A stretch of DNA of 64,000 nt from Bretschneidera sinensis (lineage: Eukaryota > Streptophyta > Magnoliopsida > Brassicales > Akaniaceae), in contig CM043700.1 in assembly GCA_023935145.1 (NCBI GenBank), positions 141,383,328-141,447,327 of the forward strand, given 5' to 3'. Made by a program: the position numbers and the translations under genes. Positions 49,377-61,600 of this stretch are shown piece by piece. The notes beneath the pieces are model-generated. The model worked only from the letters and a program-made list of their open reading frames with translations. It did no database searches and was not told where the DNA came from. The number at the start of each line of letters is the position of its first letter. The stretch's first letter is position 1.

Positions 49377-50168
49377 GGTACATGACACTTTGTATGAAAC
49401 TGGACCTGAACCTTTTGTATTGAGATCTAAAGACTCTTTTCAAAATGTCATATGTTGGTTTCTGAAATAATTAACCGAAAAAAAAACTTGCTAGTTGTAG
49501 GTTGTTACATGCTGAGATTGACAAACACAATATTATACAGTTATGGCTGAGTGCAGCACACTGAATATTACTCGTGTGTAAATTGAGAATCACACGTGCC
49601 AGTAATTGATTAAGATTTTTTTAGCTGAACTCTGGATCGGGTGTGTTCGAGGGACTTTAAATCGATCCACAGTTCTGTTAGAAAATTCTCAATTGATTAG
49701 TACTTGTATTTAATATTTAAAGTGTTGGAACTTGCTTGTATGGATTATCTTCGTAAAAATATAGATCAACACAAGCATTTGTGTGGAAGAATTTATGAAA
49801 CGTTTTTTTTTTTATTTTTTATAAACAAAATTTATGTTAAAGACTTAAATCACAAAAATCACAAAAAATGATTTCAATATCTAAAAAAAAATTGAATTTA
49901 TATAAAAAAAAAAAAAACTGTATTGTAAAACCGTTTTAAAGACTAGAGAACATAAAAGCGCTCCTAACACCTAAATGGATAAATCACAAAAATATAAATT
50001 TGAGTCCGAACGGTCGCCGTAAACGGCTTTATATATGCAGCCGTAGTTCAACCCGGTCCGGTTCTTAGCTGCAACTAAACTGAGAGCTTTGAAATTGTTG
50101 AGCTTAATTACTTCATAGTTGAAACTACTGAATTCCTGTCCGGCTGTCCCCGATTAGGGCTTCATTTC

Positions 50169-50266
50169 ATGGCGTTGCTTTCAATTCGCACAATTCGCAT
50201 ATCCTTGTTTGAATTTAAATATAAGAATAAATGAATGATAACTATAAAATAGAAAACAGAAGATAG
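50169..50266 (+). promoter_or_regulatory. two overlapping upstream ORFs before RFT1
   Basis: An ATG at 50169 opens a 21-codon frame ending at TGA 50232-50234. A second ATG at 50231 overlaps that stop (ATGA) and opens an 11-codon frame ending at TAG 50264-50266, 16 bases before the RFT1 start. If transcription begins near the TATA-like word at 50028, both lie in the leader and could reduce RFT1 translation. The leader's extent is inferred. Confidence 0.4.
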
Positions 50267-50282
50267 GAGATCCAATTTGATT

Positions 50283-53200
50283 ATGTCGAAGGCTACAATG
50301 GTTCACTCTCAAACGACGACAGGAGATGGGGAACCTACAAGTCTCTCACGCACTTTCAAGTACTTACTGGGTTAGTTTTTCATCACTTACCTGCTTGATT
50401 GCAAAGAAAACGAAGGAAATTAATTAGAAAACACTAGATAATACGAACACTGTCCTTCTACTTGGCTAAATTTTTGTCTCCTCTGAGTTCCTACATTTTA
50501 TTTGCAACCTAGCGGAACCTCACGTCGCGTTGTACATCTAATGATTTGTTCTTATTTTTATTTACTTTTGGAGATTAGCTACGCAGTTCTTGTCGAGAGG
50601 AATTCCGTTTATATTCAATTCGTGGATCGTGAGGCACCTCACGGAAGAGGACTATGCGGTAATCTAATTTCTGCTAATGGACGGTTAATTTTGGATAAAT
50701 TTGTTTAGCCACGTGAATAATCGAGAAACTCTTCGTTAGGTATTCTCTTCTACAACTATCAATTTCCATTGAGAAACTGTTATTGAAACAGATAGTGTTG
50801 TCGTTTTCCAATTCAATCACTTAATTCTGTTCGTTTGCTGAGGGTGTGTGTATACGGAATGCTTCGTCATATCGTGTCTTTAATCTTTTAAAAATTGATG
50901 AATGTCTCTTCTTGTTGGTTTCTTTCTCCTTCATTTGTGATCTGAACTGAATTCTCTATCTTTTTTTTCCCTCAAATGCAGCTCTATGCAGTTCAGTTTC
51001 ATCTCTTCGTCACATGTGTCTTGTTTCTTAGTCGGGAGGGATTCCGACGAGCGTGCATGCGAGCTGACATTAAATGGTGCCTCCTTGTGCTTGTGTGAAT
51101 TCCGCTATATGTTTTTTATTTATAAGTTTCATTTTCAGCTGCACCTGTTTTAGTAGCTCATCCCTGGACCGTATTTTCCATTTGCTTAAACATGCTTCCT
51201 GAGTTGTCGGTAGCTTGGTCTTTATATCGGCCTAACTGTTAGTTATTAGTCATAAAGTTTTTGCCCTTGCTCATAGTAGTCTTTAGAATTATCTTATCGG
51301 GTTCCAGGTTTAAAACTAAATCCTGTGTTTGGTTCTTAAAGTTCTATTGTTATTTTGCTTTTATTATAGTCGACAATTTTTTAAGTTAAAGGAGAGTGAT
51401 CATTGAACTTACAGAAAAACCAATGTGAGGCAAGTTAAATGTTTACATCATTAAATTTCACAATCTAATACTAGTAGAACCGTTCCTCCTTTGTTGATTT
51501 GGATGAATGTCATCTCCTTTCACGAGTTCGAATATGGAGCATTTCATGCAACTAATAGTGTGATTTAGTGTGGGGGAACTCTCATGTTTATATCAATCTG
51601 ATATGTTGGCTTGCTCTTGTAGTTGTAACTTCTAATCATAATTTTTTTTTTTGGTTTTGTACAGTAGCCATAAATTTAGTCCTTGATATTTGTCTTCTGT
51701 TGCAGCCATGGTGCTTCAACAGAAGAAAATGCAGCAAGGCTATTGAAAGTAGCCTGGATGACTTTTCCACTCGGAGTAGCTATCACCATTGCAGCATGCT
51801 CTTTTGTCTTCTGGTGGCAAGGACTAAGTTATTCTGATTCATATGCACAAGCTATCTTGATTAATGGTATTATACTATTTTCTTACAGTTAAGAGTCATC
51901 ATATGCTTTGCCTCAATTTAGTACGACTACATTTATTACCTCAGATATGTCAATCTTCGTAACATGCTATTTTTGTTTTGTAAAGCCTGCTCTACTTCTT
52001 GCTTGAACCTGACAACCTTGAATTTTGGATATTTTAAATATAGGTACTGTAAAGTTGGCCTCTGGTCCGTAGTGCTTGTTCCATGATGCACTCTACTAGT
52101 CTTTTGGTGCTTTATTAATTTTAGATATAAGCCAGCCGCATGAGTTTTGAATGAGGAAGTCCAGACCTTTATTAATATGCTAAGGTTTTGGAAAATATTG
52201 TTAATACATCAGAGTAGCCAGATTTAGCATGCCTCAGAAAAGAACAGTGTGAGCAGCTATGTGTCAAAGAACTTAGACCAACTTAATTGGCTCAGTTGAA
52301 TATTCTCTCTATTATTAATGTTATTCCTTTGAGATAATTTGGTTTATGAGATCGCTGAATTTCTATGACAGGTTGTGCATGTATATTGGAGCTATTGGCT
52401 GAACCGTTATATATTTTATCTCAAAACTTAGTTCTGCTTCGATTGCGGTTAATGGTTGAGACCGTGGCTACACTCTCACGTTGTATAACAATGTATATTC
52501 TCATTGACAAGCACACTAACATGGTAAAGATTTTGATTGGATTCCAACTTTGTTAGTCTGCTGAGTATAACTGTTTCTAGCAGTTGCTGACTTGCTGTTA
52601 ATGGTCTCAGTTCTACACTTCTACCTATGATTTGCCCTGCTGAATAAAGTTAGGTATGTCTGAGGTCTTTGATAGATAGTCATGGACCTCTGGATACCTT
52701 GTTTGTGCATAAACACAAAGGTTGCCTCACATGATATGCATACATAATGGGCCCCCCCTCTTTTTCTTTATATCCCTGTGCCGTGCCCTGAATGTAGGAA
52801 CTTATTTTGTTGGTTGACAGTACTTGTGATTTGTGATGTTCTCTATTTCTCTTATCTTTATCTTGCCTTCGTTTGGTTAAACTTATTTCCAAATAATCAG
52901 CACTTTAAGCAATACTTTAAGCACTCATTTACCCAAACATTAAATCAGCTTAAAGCATCATCAATTAAAGCACGATTATAATTTTAAGTTGAAAATAAGC
53001 AAAACCAAACGAAGGCAAGGTTGTCATCTGAAAGGCCTCTTAAAGCTTAATTTACAGATGTGGTTTTACCTTTATTGTTTCCTAGTAGATCATGTGGGCT
53101 TTGTATGAGATTTTATTTGCTAAGTTTTGATGGTTTACATGAACATGTATTAGATACTATAAATGGTCAATAATTAACCCAATTCTTGCAGGAGAAAGGG

Positions 53201-56200
53201 ATAATCTTTTCATTGTCACAAGGTGCATATGGAGCTTGCTTGTTTCTTGGTTACTGGGGCTATTTCCTTCTTTTTTGTGCATTTAAAACTTCTTACCTTC
53301 TACCTTTCAGGTATAGATTTTTTTCTCTTGGACACCGGTTTTCTTCCAGTAATGAGAATGCTGTTATCATTCACAACCCCCCTTAAAAGGAAAGATGAAA
53401 AAATACATCAAAGATTAGCTAAAGAGCACAGTCTGGCCTAGATCAAAGTCTTATCTATGTTAGTGGGCACCACACTCTTGCCTTTTTCAGTGTGTTAGAA
53501 TATAAAAGAATGGTTGGGCCATTTCCCACCGACTTAAGCTTTTGCGATAATTGGTAACTCAACAATTTCTTAATATAGTATCAGAGCACAAGGTCCCGGC
53601 TTCAAGTCTTGGGGACCCCCATTAACATCGCAACCATTATTTGTCATTTGATGTTAGGGCTTTCTAACAATTGAGTCCACATGCAATGCCCGTTAATCAT
53701 GAGAAGACAGGCTTGCATGTGAGGGTGTGTGTTAAGAATATAAAAGAATGGCTGGGCCCTTTCCCATATGCTTAAGCTTTTGGGATAATTGGTAAGTCAA
53801 CTATTTCTTAATACAATGACCTGTCAGGCCAACAAGTCTCTAATGCGAATAATTTCTTAAATTGCCACCCTCATATTGTCTTATAGCTGTCCTATTAACT
53901 CCTTTTCGGTAGCACTTCTTTTCCTTGTCAAGGCTACACAAGTTTGGGTTCCAACCTGTTCAATTTCTTATCAATTCTGAAATTCCTTACCCATTGTTCT
54001 CTCATGTGTTTTAGTATCACTTGGTCTGTTATTCTTTTTTTTTTGGGGTCCAAATATGTCGGTAAATGGCATGTGCTTTCACAGACTAGGAAATGTGATG
54101 GATTATGATAGGCAACTCTCAAACATGTGTATGCTGTTTACCTTCCAATCCTTCCGAAAGTTGATTCTTCAAGAAGGAGAAAAGTTGGTCCTTGTATGGT
54201 TGGATACGCCTTATAATCAAGCTGTATATGGACTTGTTGACAAATTAGGTAAGTGGCTGGTCCAGGTTTCTCTTCATTGTAGATTTACAGTTAGTAGCTA
54301 GAGATCACGAGTGCTTATTAGTTGAATTGCAACTGAATCTGATTTTGCCGATCTAGTTGAGAAAACATGATTAATCCTTCATGTTTCTAAGAGCATATTG
54401 GTACTGTTCCTTGTTTTTAGATCTTGTATATTTTTTACATTCCAGGGAGCTTAGTGGTGAGGATGGTGTTTCTTCCTTTTGAAGAAAGTTCATATGCGAC
54501 ATTTGCCCGGTCCACACCAGGTTTATTTCTCTCCTTTGTTGTTTTGATGATTTCCTGGTTTCACAAAACCTGCATGTGTGCAAGGCACACGTCTGTAGTT
54601 GGCACCCTCTCTGATTGGAAATAACTCTTAATTTCTCTCTTGCAATTCTTGACACGACTTCTTAGAACATGCAGGTGCTATCTTTCATGAGGAATGAAAT
54701 ATTTTATTTGTCTTTTGACAGGACAATACCCCCATAAAATCAAGAAATTAGGAAGTTTCCTTACTGAGGCTATGAAGCTTGTTTTGCTAATTGGTATGCT
54801 ATCATTTAATTGCTAATGATAACTTTTTGTTCCTTTCTTCATCAATTTGTTTTCATTTTCGTCCTCTTTTGATTGAAGAATTAGCGGCCATATTACTATG
54901 CTTGTCCAGATAGTTGCTGAAAACATCGAATAGAATCTTTATGTAGATAATTGCAAAAAATAAGCCCTTGATTTTTAGATAAGTAAATATGTTGTGCCAG
55001 GACACATATGTGGAGTCTCATTTATGAGTAACATTCTTCTTTAGACTTGTCTAAATTCTTAATTAGATCTAAACTTGTTGGCATTGCTAATGGAAATATA
55101 TGATATAATTACAGTTGAAGGGAGGGGCCATTGACGCCTCCTGGAGATGGATTTTTATATGAATTTTTTCAATAAATTATTCTCTAATTTTACATGTGGC
55201 ATGTTCTCAGCAATGTTTAGAACCTTGTACTAAGGTTTTTGTTAGTTGAGTTGATGAAACATATAGGACTAGTTTTTTCTATTATTATTATTTGTCTTTT
55301 CTTTCCCTTGTTTTGTACTCAGTTCCATTTTCTCTAAGGTCTCTTTTCACAAGAATTTATGTTTTTGAGCTCTCTGTTTTTAGTTGTATGTAGCACTAAA
55401 TATCTGTTGCATCTATGATGTTTTTGTCTCATGTTGAATCAATAGTCTTCAAAGGCTTCTTGTTGATTGGCTTGTCCATTTGTTTTTCTAAGTAAAAAAG
55501 AAAAAAAAAATTATGGGATTGAGAAGTGATGGACTGATCGTATGCTTCCATTGAATGTTAGACCAAAAGATGAATCAAATTGCTTGGTGACATTCTGTCC
55601 CTACTTTCTGATTTAATTGATCTCTGCTTATAACAGAAATTCACATCCATGATTATAAATTTCATCCCTTCTGAATCCCCGTGGATGGAAATTGTTTGCT
55701 TGAAAGGTTTCTCATGTTAGAAAATTTGAAAATTCATTAGACCTTTTCTCAAATTAAAATTTCATATTACACAGGTCTGGTATTTATGGCATTTGGCCCA
55801 AGTTACTCATACTCTCTCATCAGATTGTTGTATGGTCAGAAATGGAGTGATGGGGAAGCGTCAATGGCCCTTCGATATTATTGTCTCTATATCATCGTTT
55901 TGGCCATGAACGGTTAGTAACTTTTGTCAACATGCTTGTCAATTATTGCTTTGTCACTTAAATTCAGCCATTTTCAAGTTTCTGGTTATATTTTGTTAAA
56001 TGTTGTGGTTTAGCACAGAGGTTTGGTGATACTCTGTGATTAGCCTAGTAGGAATAATTTCACATATATTAGAGATGGCTAAGTGTTTCACAAGCTGCAC
56101 ATGTTAGTTGGTATAAAAATTGTTCATGTTAGTTGGTATTTTTGTCATCATAATGCACAGGGATCTCTCTAAAAATTGTCATTCTCTTACTGATGATGGT

Positions 56201-58283
56201 AAAGAAGTTGAGATTGTCAGATTTGAAACCTATTGACTGACTAGTTATTGTCCATGAACTGGAGTCGGTAGATCTCCATTTACTTCAGGTGTGTCAAAAC
56301 CTAGGTTCCCTAATTCGGCAGTTTAAGGAGGCAAATATAGATAATCCGCAATTTTAGCGCACTGAAAGCGAAAACATGGCAAATCCGCAGCTTTATCGCC
56401 ATAAACTCATGGATATTATGCCTCAAATCTTTTTGCGCCAGGTGTTATACTTTTATTAGAGGACAATTCTTTGTAAGAACAATGCTGTGCACACAGGATT
56501 ATTAGCAGCAAAATTTCTCAGTTTTAAAATGCCAAAGGGAACATTCGAACCTTAGACCTTAAATCAATTAACAAATATTCTTACCATCTTGCCATGTCAC
56601 CATCCTGTTCTAGTGTCAGTCAATTAAATATATAGTGGGTATTAAAACTTTTTCTGTGATTAATAAAGACAAATTTGATAATGTCATTTGTAAACTTCTG
56701 TAGCAACATAAAAGTAAGAGAGATATTATTTTATATATGCTATAAATATATGGTGTTGTAAACATAATATTTGAATATTGATGAATTTTTTACTTTACAA
56801 GATTTCTTTTATAGGAAATTTTGCAAGATTTATATGATTATATCACCAAACTTAGCACTTTTCAGTTACAAAATTTTATATTACTCAAAGTAATATAGTG
56901 ATAATTAATTTTAATTTGTCTTCATGTATACTAATCAATAAGAAATTTATAAGAAAATAATATTTATAACTATAATATATATTTACATAATATAAAATAA
57001 TAATATAATGTAGATGCTTTCAAAGCGCTCTCATACTAATAAATTTTGAAAAAGAACGTTTTCGCGCACTCGCTTCCGCTCCGCGAATCGGTCACCTAGG
57101 TCAAAACATGGTTAATCCGCAATTCTTTGGTGACACAAACTTCTTGGTTGATATGCCTTTGAATAATACACTAAAAGTACAATTATGTATCAACATTTAT
57201 GATATTACTTGTTTACTTTTACATGACGCCAAATGAATGTCTTATAGCTATATCTTAATGATGCCTTTGATTTTTTTTTTTTTTTTGCATCAGGAACTTC
57301 AGAAGCATTTCTGCACGCAGTTGCAACAGAGAATCAACTCAAGTGCTCAAATGATTCATTGCTCGTATTTTCATTTATATACATAGTATTAAATGTACTA
57401 CTTATACGGTCAGCTGGTGCAGTTGGCTTGATTGTGGCAAATTCTTTAAGTATCCTTTGTGGTTGAGGGTGTGTTTTCCCCATCAGCATATTCTTATGCT
57501 TTCTTGGTATCATTATGAATTTGTTTTTATTGTTTGAAATCTGCAAAGAACATTTAGTAAGATACCATGCTACAGGCTTTTTCAACATCACTCAAATCAA
57601 GATGAATAGCATTATGCATTATTACACTTTCTTGGTTCCTAAATCCAGTAACAGCCGTTTCTCAGTGTATATGAGGGACTATAAAATTTAAGATCATTGT
57701 TATCTGGTTTCTTGACTGTTGTAAAGATATGATTCTGAGGATTATTTACTCAGCAGTATTCATCAGCCATTATTTCCAGGTATGGCTTTGAATCCTTTGA
57801 TTGTTTAAATCTTTCATGTTTTGAGTACCAGTGTCAACTTAGACTGGATAATTTTTATATCTTTTCATTTCGACAGGGTACTTCTTCATTTTCATTTTGG
57901 AGCTGCTTGCCTTCAGGTTCTATAGTTCTACTGTTTTCAGGCGTAACCACTATAATTTCTGAGAAAGTATTTCTGGACCGTGAGAATTTCTGGCGAACCT
58001 TTTTAAATCATTTTTCAATTGGATTTGCTTGCTTCTGCATCTCGTCTGTTGTCATGTAAGTATCTTCCATTCTCCAAACCATCTCTGAACTTAAGACTGC
58101 TGCTTCTTATTTGAGTAATATTGTTTATACTATATCCATACATGCTTGTCGTTTTAGTCATCCTTTTTTTATTTGCTGGAGGGTATACTCATCACTGAAA
58201 CCTTTCTATTGTCATCTATTAGCTATCGACGTGAGAGGCATTTCATCAACAAAATTACCCGTTTCCGCGATCATTTGGACTGA
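50283..58283 (+). CDS. RFT1: RFT1, ER membrane protein of N-glycosylation
   Basis: Fourteen exons: 50283-50370, 50579-50658, 50982-51076, 51706-51866, 52372-52523, 53192-53310, 54085-54248, 54446-54520, 54722-54793, 55775-55912, 57294-57449, 57727-57779, 57877-58055, 58223-58283. They sum to 1593 nt, 530 residues, close to the usual family length. Signature parts are [78 protein letters not shown], a run of hydrophobic helices, and the basic end [21 protein letters not shown]1 belongs to the MOP-type multi-helix transporters and is required for Man5GlcNAc2-PP-dolichol use in the ER; whether it is itself the flippase is disputed. Introns 5 and 6 contain a MITE and a TRIM. If intron 13 is retained, a TAA follows at once (ATG-TAA over the GTAAGT donor). 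Confidence 0.95.
52863..53018. mobile_element. MITE in RFT1 intron 5
   Basis: A 156-bp element with terminal inverted repeats TTGCCTTCGTTTGGTT (52863-52878) and AACCAAACGAAGGCAA (53003-53018). Pairing extends inward to about 28 bp with a few mismatches (CTTATTTCCAA against TTGAAAATAAG). The middle has repeats of CTTTAAGCA-like words and no frame. I could not define a target duplication, so the superfamily (hAT-like is likely from the CGTTTGG end) is unproven. Confidence 0.85.
53493..53815 (+). mobile_element. TRIM (miniature LTR retrotransposon) in RFT1 intron 6
   Basis: Two direct repeats of about 85 bp, 53493-53575 and 53730-53815, both begin TGTTA-GAATATAAAAGAATGG and end near TTTCTTAATA(CA). 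Right after the first comes TAGTATCAGAGC (53576-53587), one mismatch from the initiator-Met tRNA primer-binding site. A purine-rich stretch (GTGAGGGTG) precedes the second. The 140-bp middle has no coding capacity. LTR, primer site, purine tract and total size of 323 bp fit the TRIM class, which depends on other elements for enzymes. No clear 5-bp target duplication is seen. Confidence 0.85.
56285..57125. repeat. candidate insertion in RFT1 intron 10
   Basis: The left edge (TCAAAACCTAGGTTCCC, about 56294) and the right edge (GTCACCTAGGTCAAAAC, about 57091) share an inverted CCTAGGT/CGAAT core of about 18 bp with mismatches. A word AAAACATGG(C/T)(A/T)AATCCGC occurs both near 56372 and near 57104. 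The middle is AT-rich non-coding DNA. This suggests one or more decayed transposon insertions in an unusually long 1.4-kb intron; class unknown. Confidence 0.45.
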
Positions 58284-60028
58284 AGAATTGAAAACTGGTA
58301 CAAGCACCTTTTTAAGATGGGATTATGTTCAGCTTATGTTTTACTCATTTGTTATTTTGATTTGATTGAATAGGTCATGGCTTATGATAAATCCGAAAAA
58401 CAAAGGGAGTAAAACACATTTATTTATTCAGGGAATACAATTTCAAATCCAGAACATAATAAGAGATCTATTAGAAAAACTATACCTAATGGAATTGGCT
58501 AGAACTAGGAGCAGGATAGTTAACAGCATATGAATTTATCACTGTTGTAACCAGGTGTTCTTATAACAGTAGCTGTGGCACTTTTCTCTAAACTTTGGAG
58601 GTTTTGAATGAGATCCTTACAGGATTTTATCTATCTGAAATTAGCATCTGATGGAGAGAACCGAGTATTTTGAGTATGATGGTACCCAGAGTGTTTTGGG
58701 CCACCATTATGGGCATGACTACAAGAAAACTGAAATCTCTTCCGTTAGACCCAGGCCTCTTGAGTCTTTAACCTAATGGTTACTTTCAGGTCCTCCATAT
58801 AAGAGACCCGAAAAAACAAGAAATATTTTCAGTCTTCAAAGTGATGAGTCATGCTGAGAACTGATATAAAAGCCTGAATCAATGTGTTCAGAGATGGGCT
58901 GATATTGAAGCCGAATTAAAAAATATTAATAAAAAATCCTCATGAGATAAGAAAATATGTTTAAAAGTATCCTATGCACCTCAGGGCAAAATTGTTATTA
59001 TTATACTAAGATCTCTAGTTTAATATCAACCATCCTAATCAACTATTCAAATTGTTTAGCTTAATGACATCCTAAAGAATGCTGTTTGCTCGTTGCTTAA
59101 AATGGCATACTCCAATTTTTGGAGGGGTTGCTCTTAGAGTGTACAACCCCATATATGGTCCAAACTTTGGTTATGTAATGATTCTTAAACAGTACAACTC
59201 TCAATTCCTATGCGCTTCTACTTGGTTTCATTAATGTCCCATTTGTCTTGACAAAACTATTCCGTAGAATAAACCTTCTAATCTAAAATAGCCAATTTGC
59301 CTCTAGCTTCTTTCCAGATATCCAATGCTTTATCAACAAAATTCCGGGAAGGAAGCTAGACTACAGAATCGTGGAATTGCTTTGGATATGATTTGTGTTC
59401 AACAAAATCTTATTATATTCATGTTAATTTTTTAAGCCTTATTATATTCAACAAAATCTTCCCTTCATCCTCTACAGAAATGTAGTCTCAATGTTTTAAG
59501 TTGATTTTATTCTTTGGACGTCTAAACTTGTGCAAAATGAGTCTGTTTTGCGCTGCCATGGAACAACCAAAACTATGCATAATTTTAGATCTCATGGACA
59601 TCATTCACAACTCCCTTTCAGAACATGGCATTTATTGGCATGGAATGCACAGACTACTCTTGCTTGAATAAAGAAGACATGCACATATCTTCACATAGTT
59701 TGATCCACAAAGTTTAACTTTGTATCATTAATACGATGTATAGCATATCTAATGGTGCATGTCTGTAATCCATTCATCTTTAAAATAAGTATATTTTAAA
59801 TATTATATAATGATCGGGTTATATGTTTGGGTCGGGTTGAAATTTTTTAACTTGTGATCCAATCCATCGGGTTAAAAAATTTCTCAGCTCAAGCTTTACC
59901 CAACCCATTACATCGGTTTGGGTTGGGTTGAGTTCGCGGGTCAATCGGTTTTCATGCTCACTGTACTTTCGGAGAAATTCTTGGTTAGGCCAAGTTTAAA
60001 ACCAATGTTTTAGAGTCGCTCGAAATTT

Positions 60029-60129
60029 CATTAGTATTTTTGAAGGACTTCATTGGTAATATTATTTTTGATGTCTCATACTTATATTGATATTATTGAT
60101 AAAATTCATCAAAATTATCAATAAAGTTT
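60029..60129. repeat. foldback element, copy 2
   Basis: The left part (CATTAGTATTTTTGAAGGAC, CATTGGTAATATTATTTTTG) is inversely matched by the right part (TTGATATTATTGATAAAATT, CAAAATTATCAATAAAGTTT). Order and words correspond to the hairpin at 42600-42706, including the AATATTAT...TGATATTATT core and an AAAGTTT end, so the two are related dispersed copies that have diverged. Confidence 0.75.
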
Positions 60130-61074
60130 TGAAAAGATAAATCCGATCTAACCCTGAAATATAAGATGGTAGAAAAAGATTGTAAACGTTTAAAATCGCA
60201 ATAATAAGCATTATAATGGTATTAAATAATGGACCCATGGCCCATCAATAGTTACAAGCAAAAGCAACTTTGTTATGATAAATGTTTCTTATAATCAAAC
60301 CTCATAATTGGCTGTACCCAAAAAAACATAATTTAAATACAGTTCATACAACATCTTATATTATATATTTAGATGAGGAAGCCAGAAGAGAAAAAAAAAA
60401 ACACTTTTGTATCATTGTCTGAACAAACGGTAGGTGAATTTTTGGTCAAATAAATGTGAAAAACAAATTAAACCAATCATCCAGAAGCAAAAATTAGAGT
60501 GATGAAGCAAATGGGCAAAAGTAACCAAGTGATGATTCATAGGACATACCATTCCCACGGGTGTATGGGTGGCATGCCCTTTAACGTCACTCAATGAGAC
60601 CAACAACAGTAGCACTAAGGAATTATAAGGTTTGAAAGGTTGAGAAAGAAAAAGTTGAAAAAAAAGAGAGAGGGAGAAAATGAAATTTATGATTAAGATG
60701 TAGACTTAGGATTTTAGTGTTTAGAGCAGTATCCAACAACAAACATGAATATAAAGTGGCTTCCATCTTCTAAAACAAAATGATGATAGTTTTTGAGTTT
60801 TGGTTAAGAGATTGGATTCTTAATGGATTTCATAATAAGCCTTTTGCTCTAAACTGCAGGAATGCATGAGTGCCACTAGCACTAAGCTAATTACGGTGAA
60901 GACAAAAACCCGAAAATTAAGTTTACCCTTGGGAAAAAACAGGGGGTAATTTTTTTTTTCCTTTTTTGTTAAGGGGGAAAAAAAAGGATGCAGCAATGTA
61001 TTTTAATTACAACCCTTTTTGTTTAATTCTAAAAAAAAATACAACCTTTCAATTGTCTAATGCAATGAATATAG

Positions 61075-61600
61075 ACATGTTTGGATGAGATTTTCGAAAA
61101 CTATTTTCAATTTTCGAAAACTATTTTCAATTTTCAAAAACTCATTTTTATGTTTGGCAAACAGTTTTCAAGAGTAATTTTTTAAAATTGTTTTCAAAAA
61201 CTGTTTTATGAAAATCCCAAATTGGTGTTTTTTGACATAATTTTCGAAAAAAATGTCCTAAAATCAGCGTTCACTTCTCTGTTTCATTTTTCCTCCATGA
61301 TATATAAAAAATATTAAAATTTCGAAAGTAAAATAATATTAATTATTTTTAAATATTTAGTAAATACGAGAAATAAAATAAATATAGACTTTAAATTTAA
61401 ACTCAAAACTAAAAATAATTACAAGGTGTATCAAAACAGTTTTCAAAATAAGATTATCCAAACAACGTTTTACTGTTTTCTCTTTTGAAAACAGTTTTCG
61501 AGTTACAATTATCCAAACATGTTTTCTTTTAAAAAATTGTTTTCAACTTTCATTTTCAAAAACTAAAAACAGAAAATTGTTACTCAAACCCCCTCTATAT
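61075..61600. repeat. long foldback (MITE-like)
   Basis: The left end (ATGTTTGGATGAGATTTTCG) and the right end (TTGTTACTCAAACCCC), with several internal GAAAACAGTTTT/AAAACTGTTTTC words, are in inverse order around an AT-rich centre. A 20-bp word TTTTCGAAAACTATTTTCAA is tandemly doubled at about 61092-61131. The phrase ATCCAAACA recurs near 61450 and 61510. No coding capacity. Confidence 0.6.

Larger units (their letters stand above)
48569..50282. other. eL15 3' end, repeat block and RFT1 5' region
   Basis: The first 450 bases are T-rich and should hold the eL15 3' UTR. 49053-49376 is a 162-bp tandem duplication. 49440-50000 is AT-rich without genes. A TTTATATAT word at 50028-50036 is a candidate RFT1 TATA box. 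Two short upstream frames lie at 50169-50266. Confidence 0.5.
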
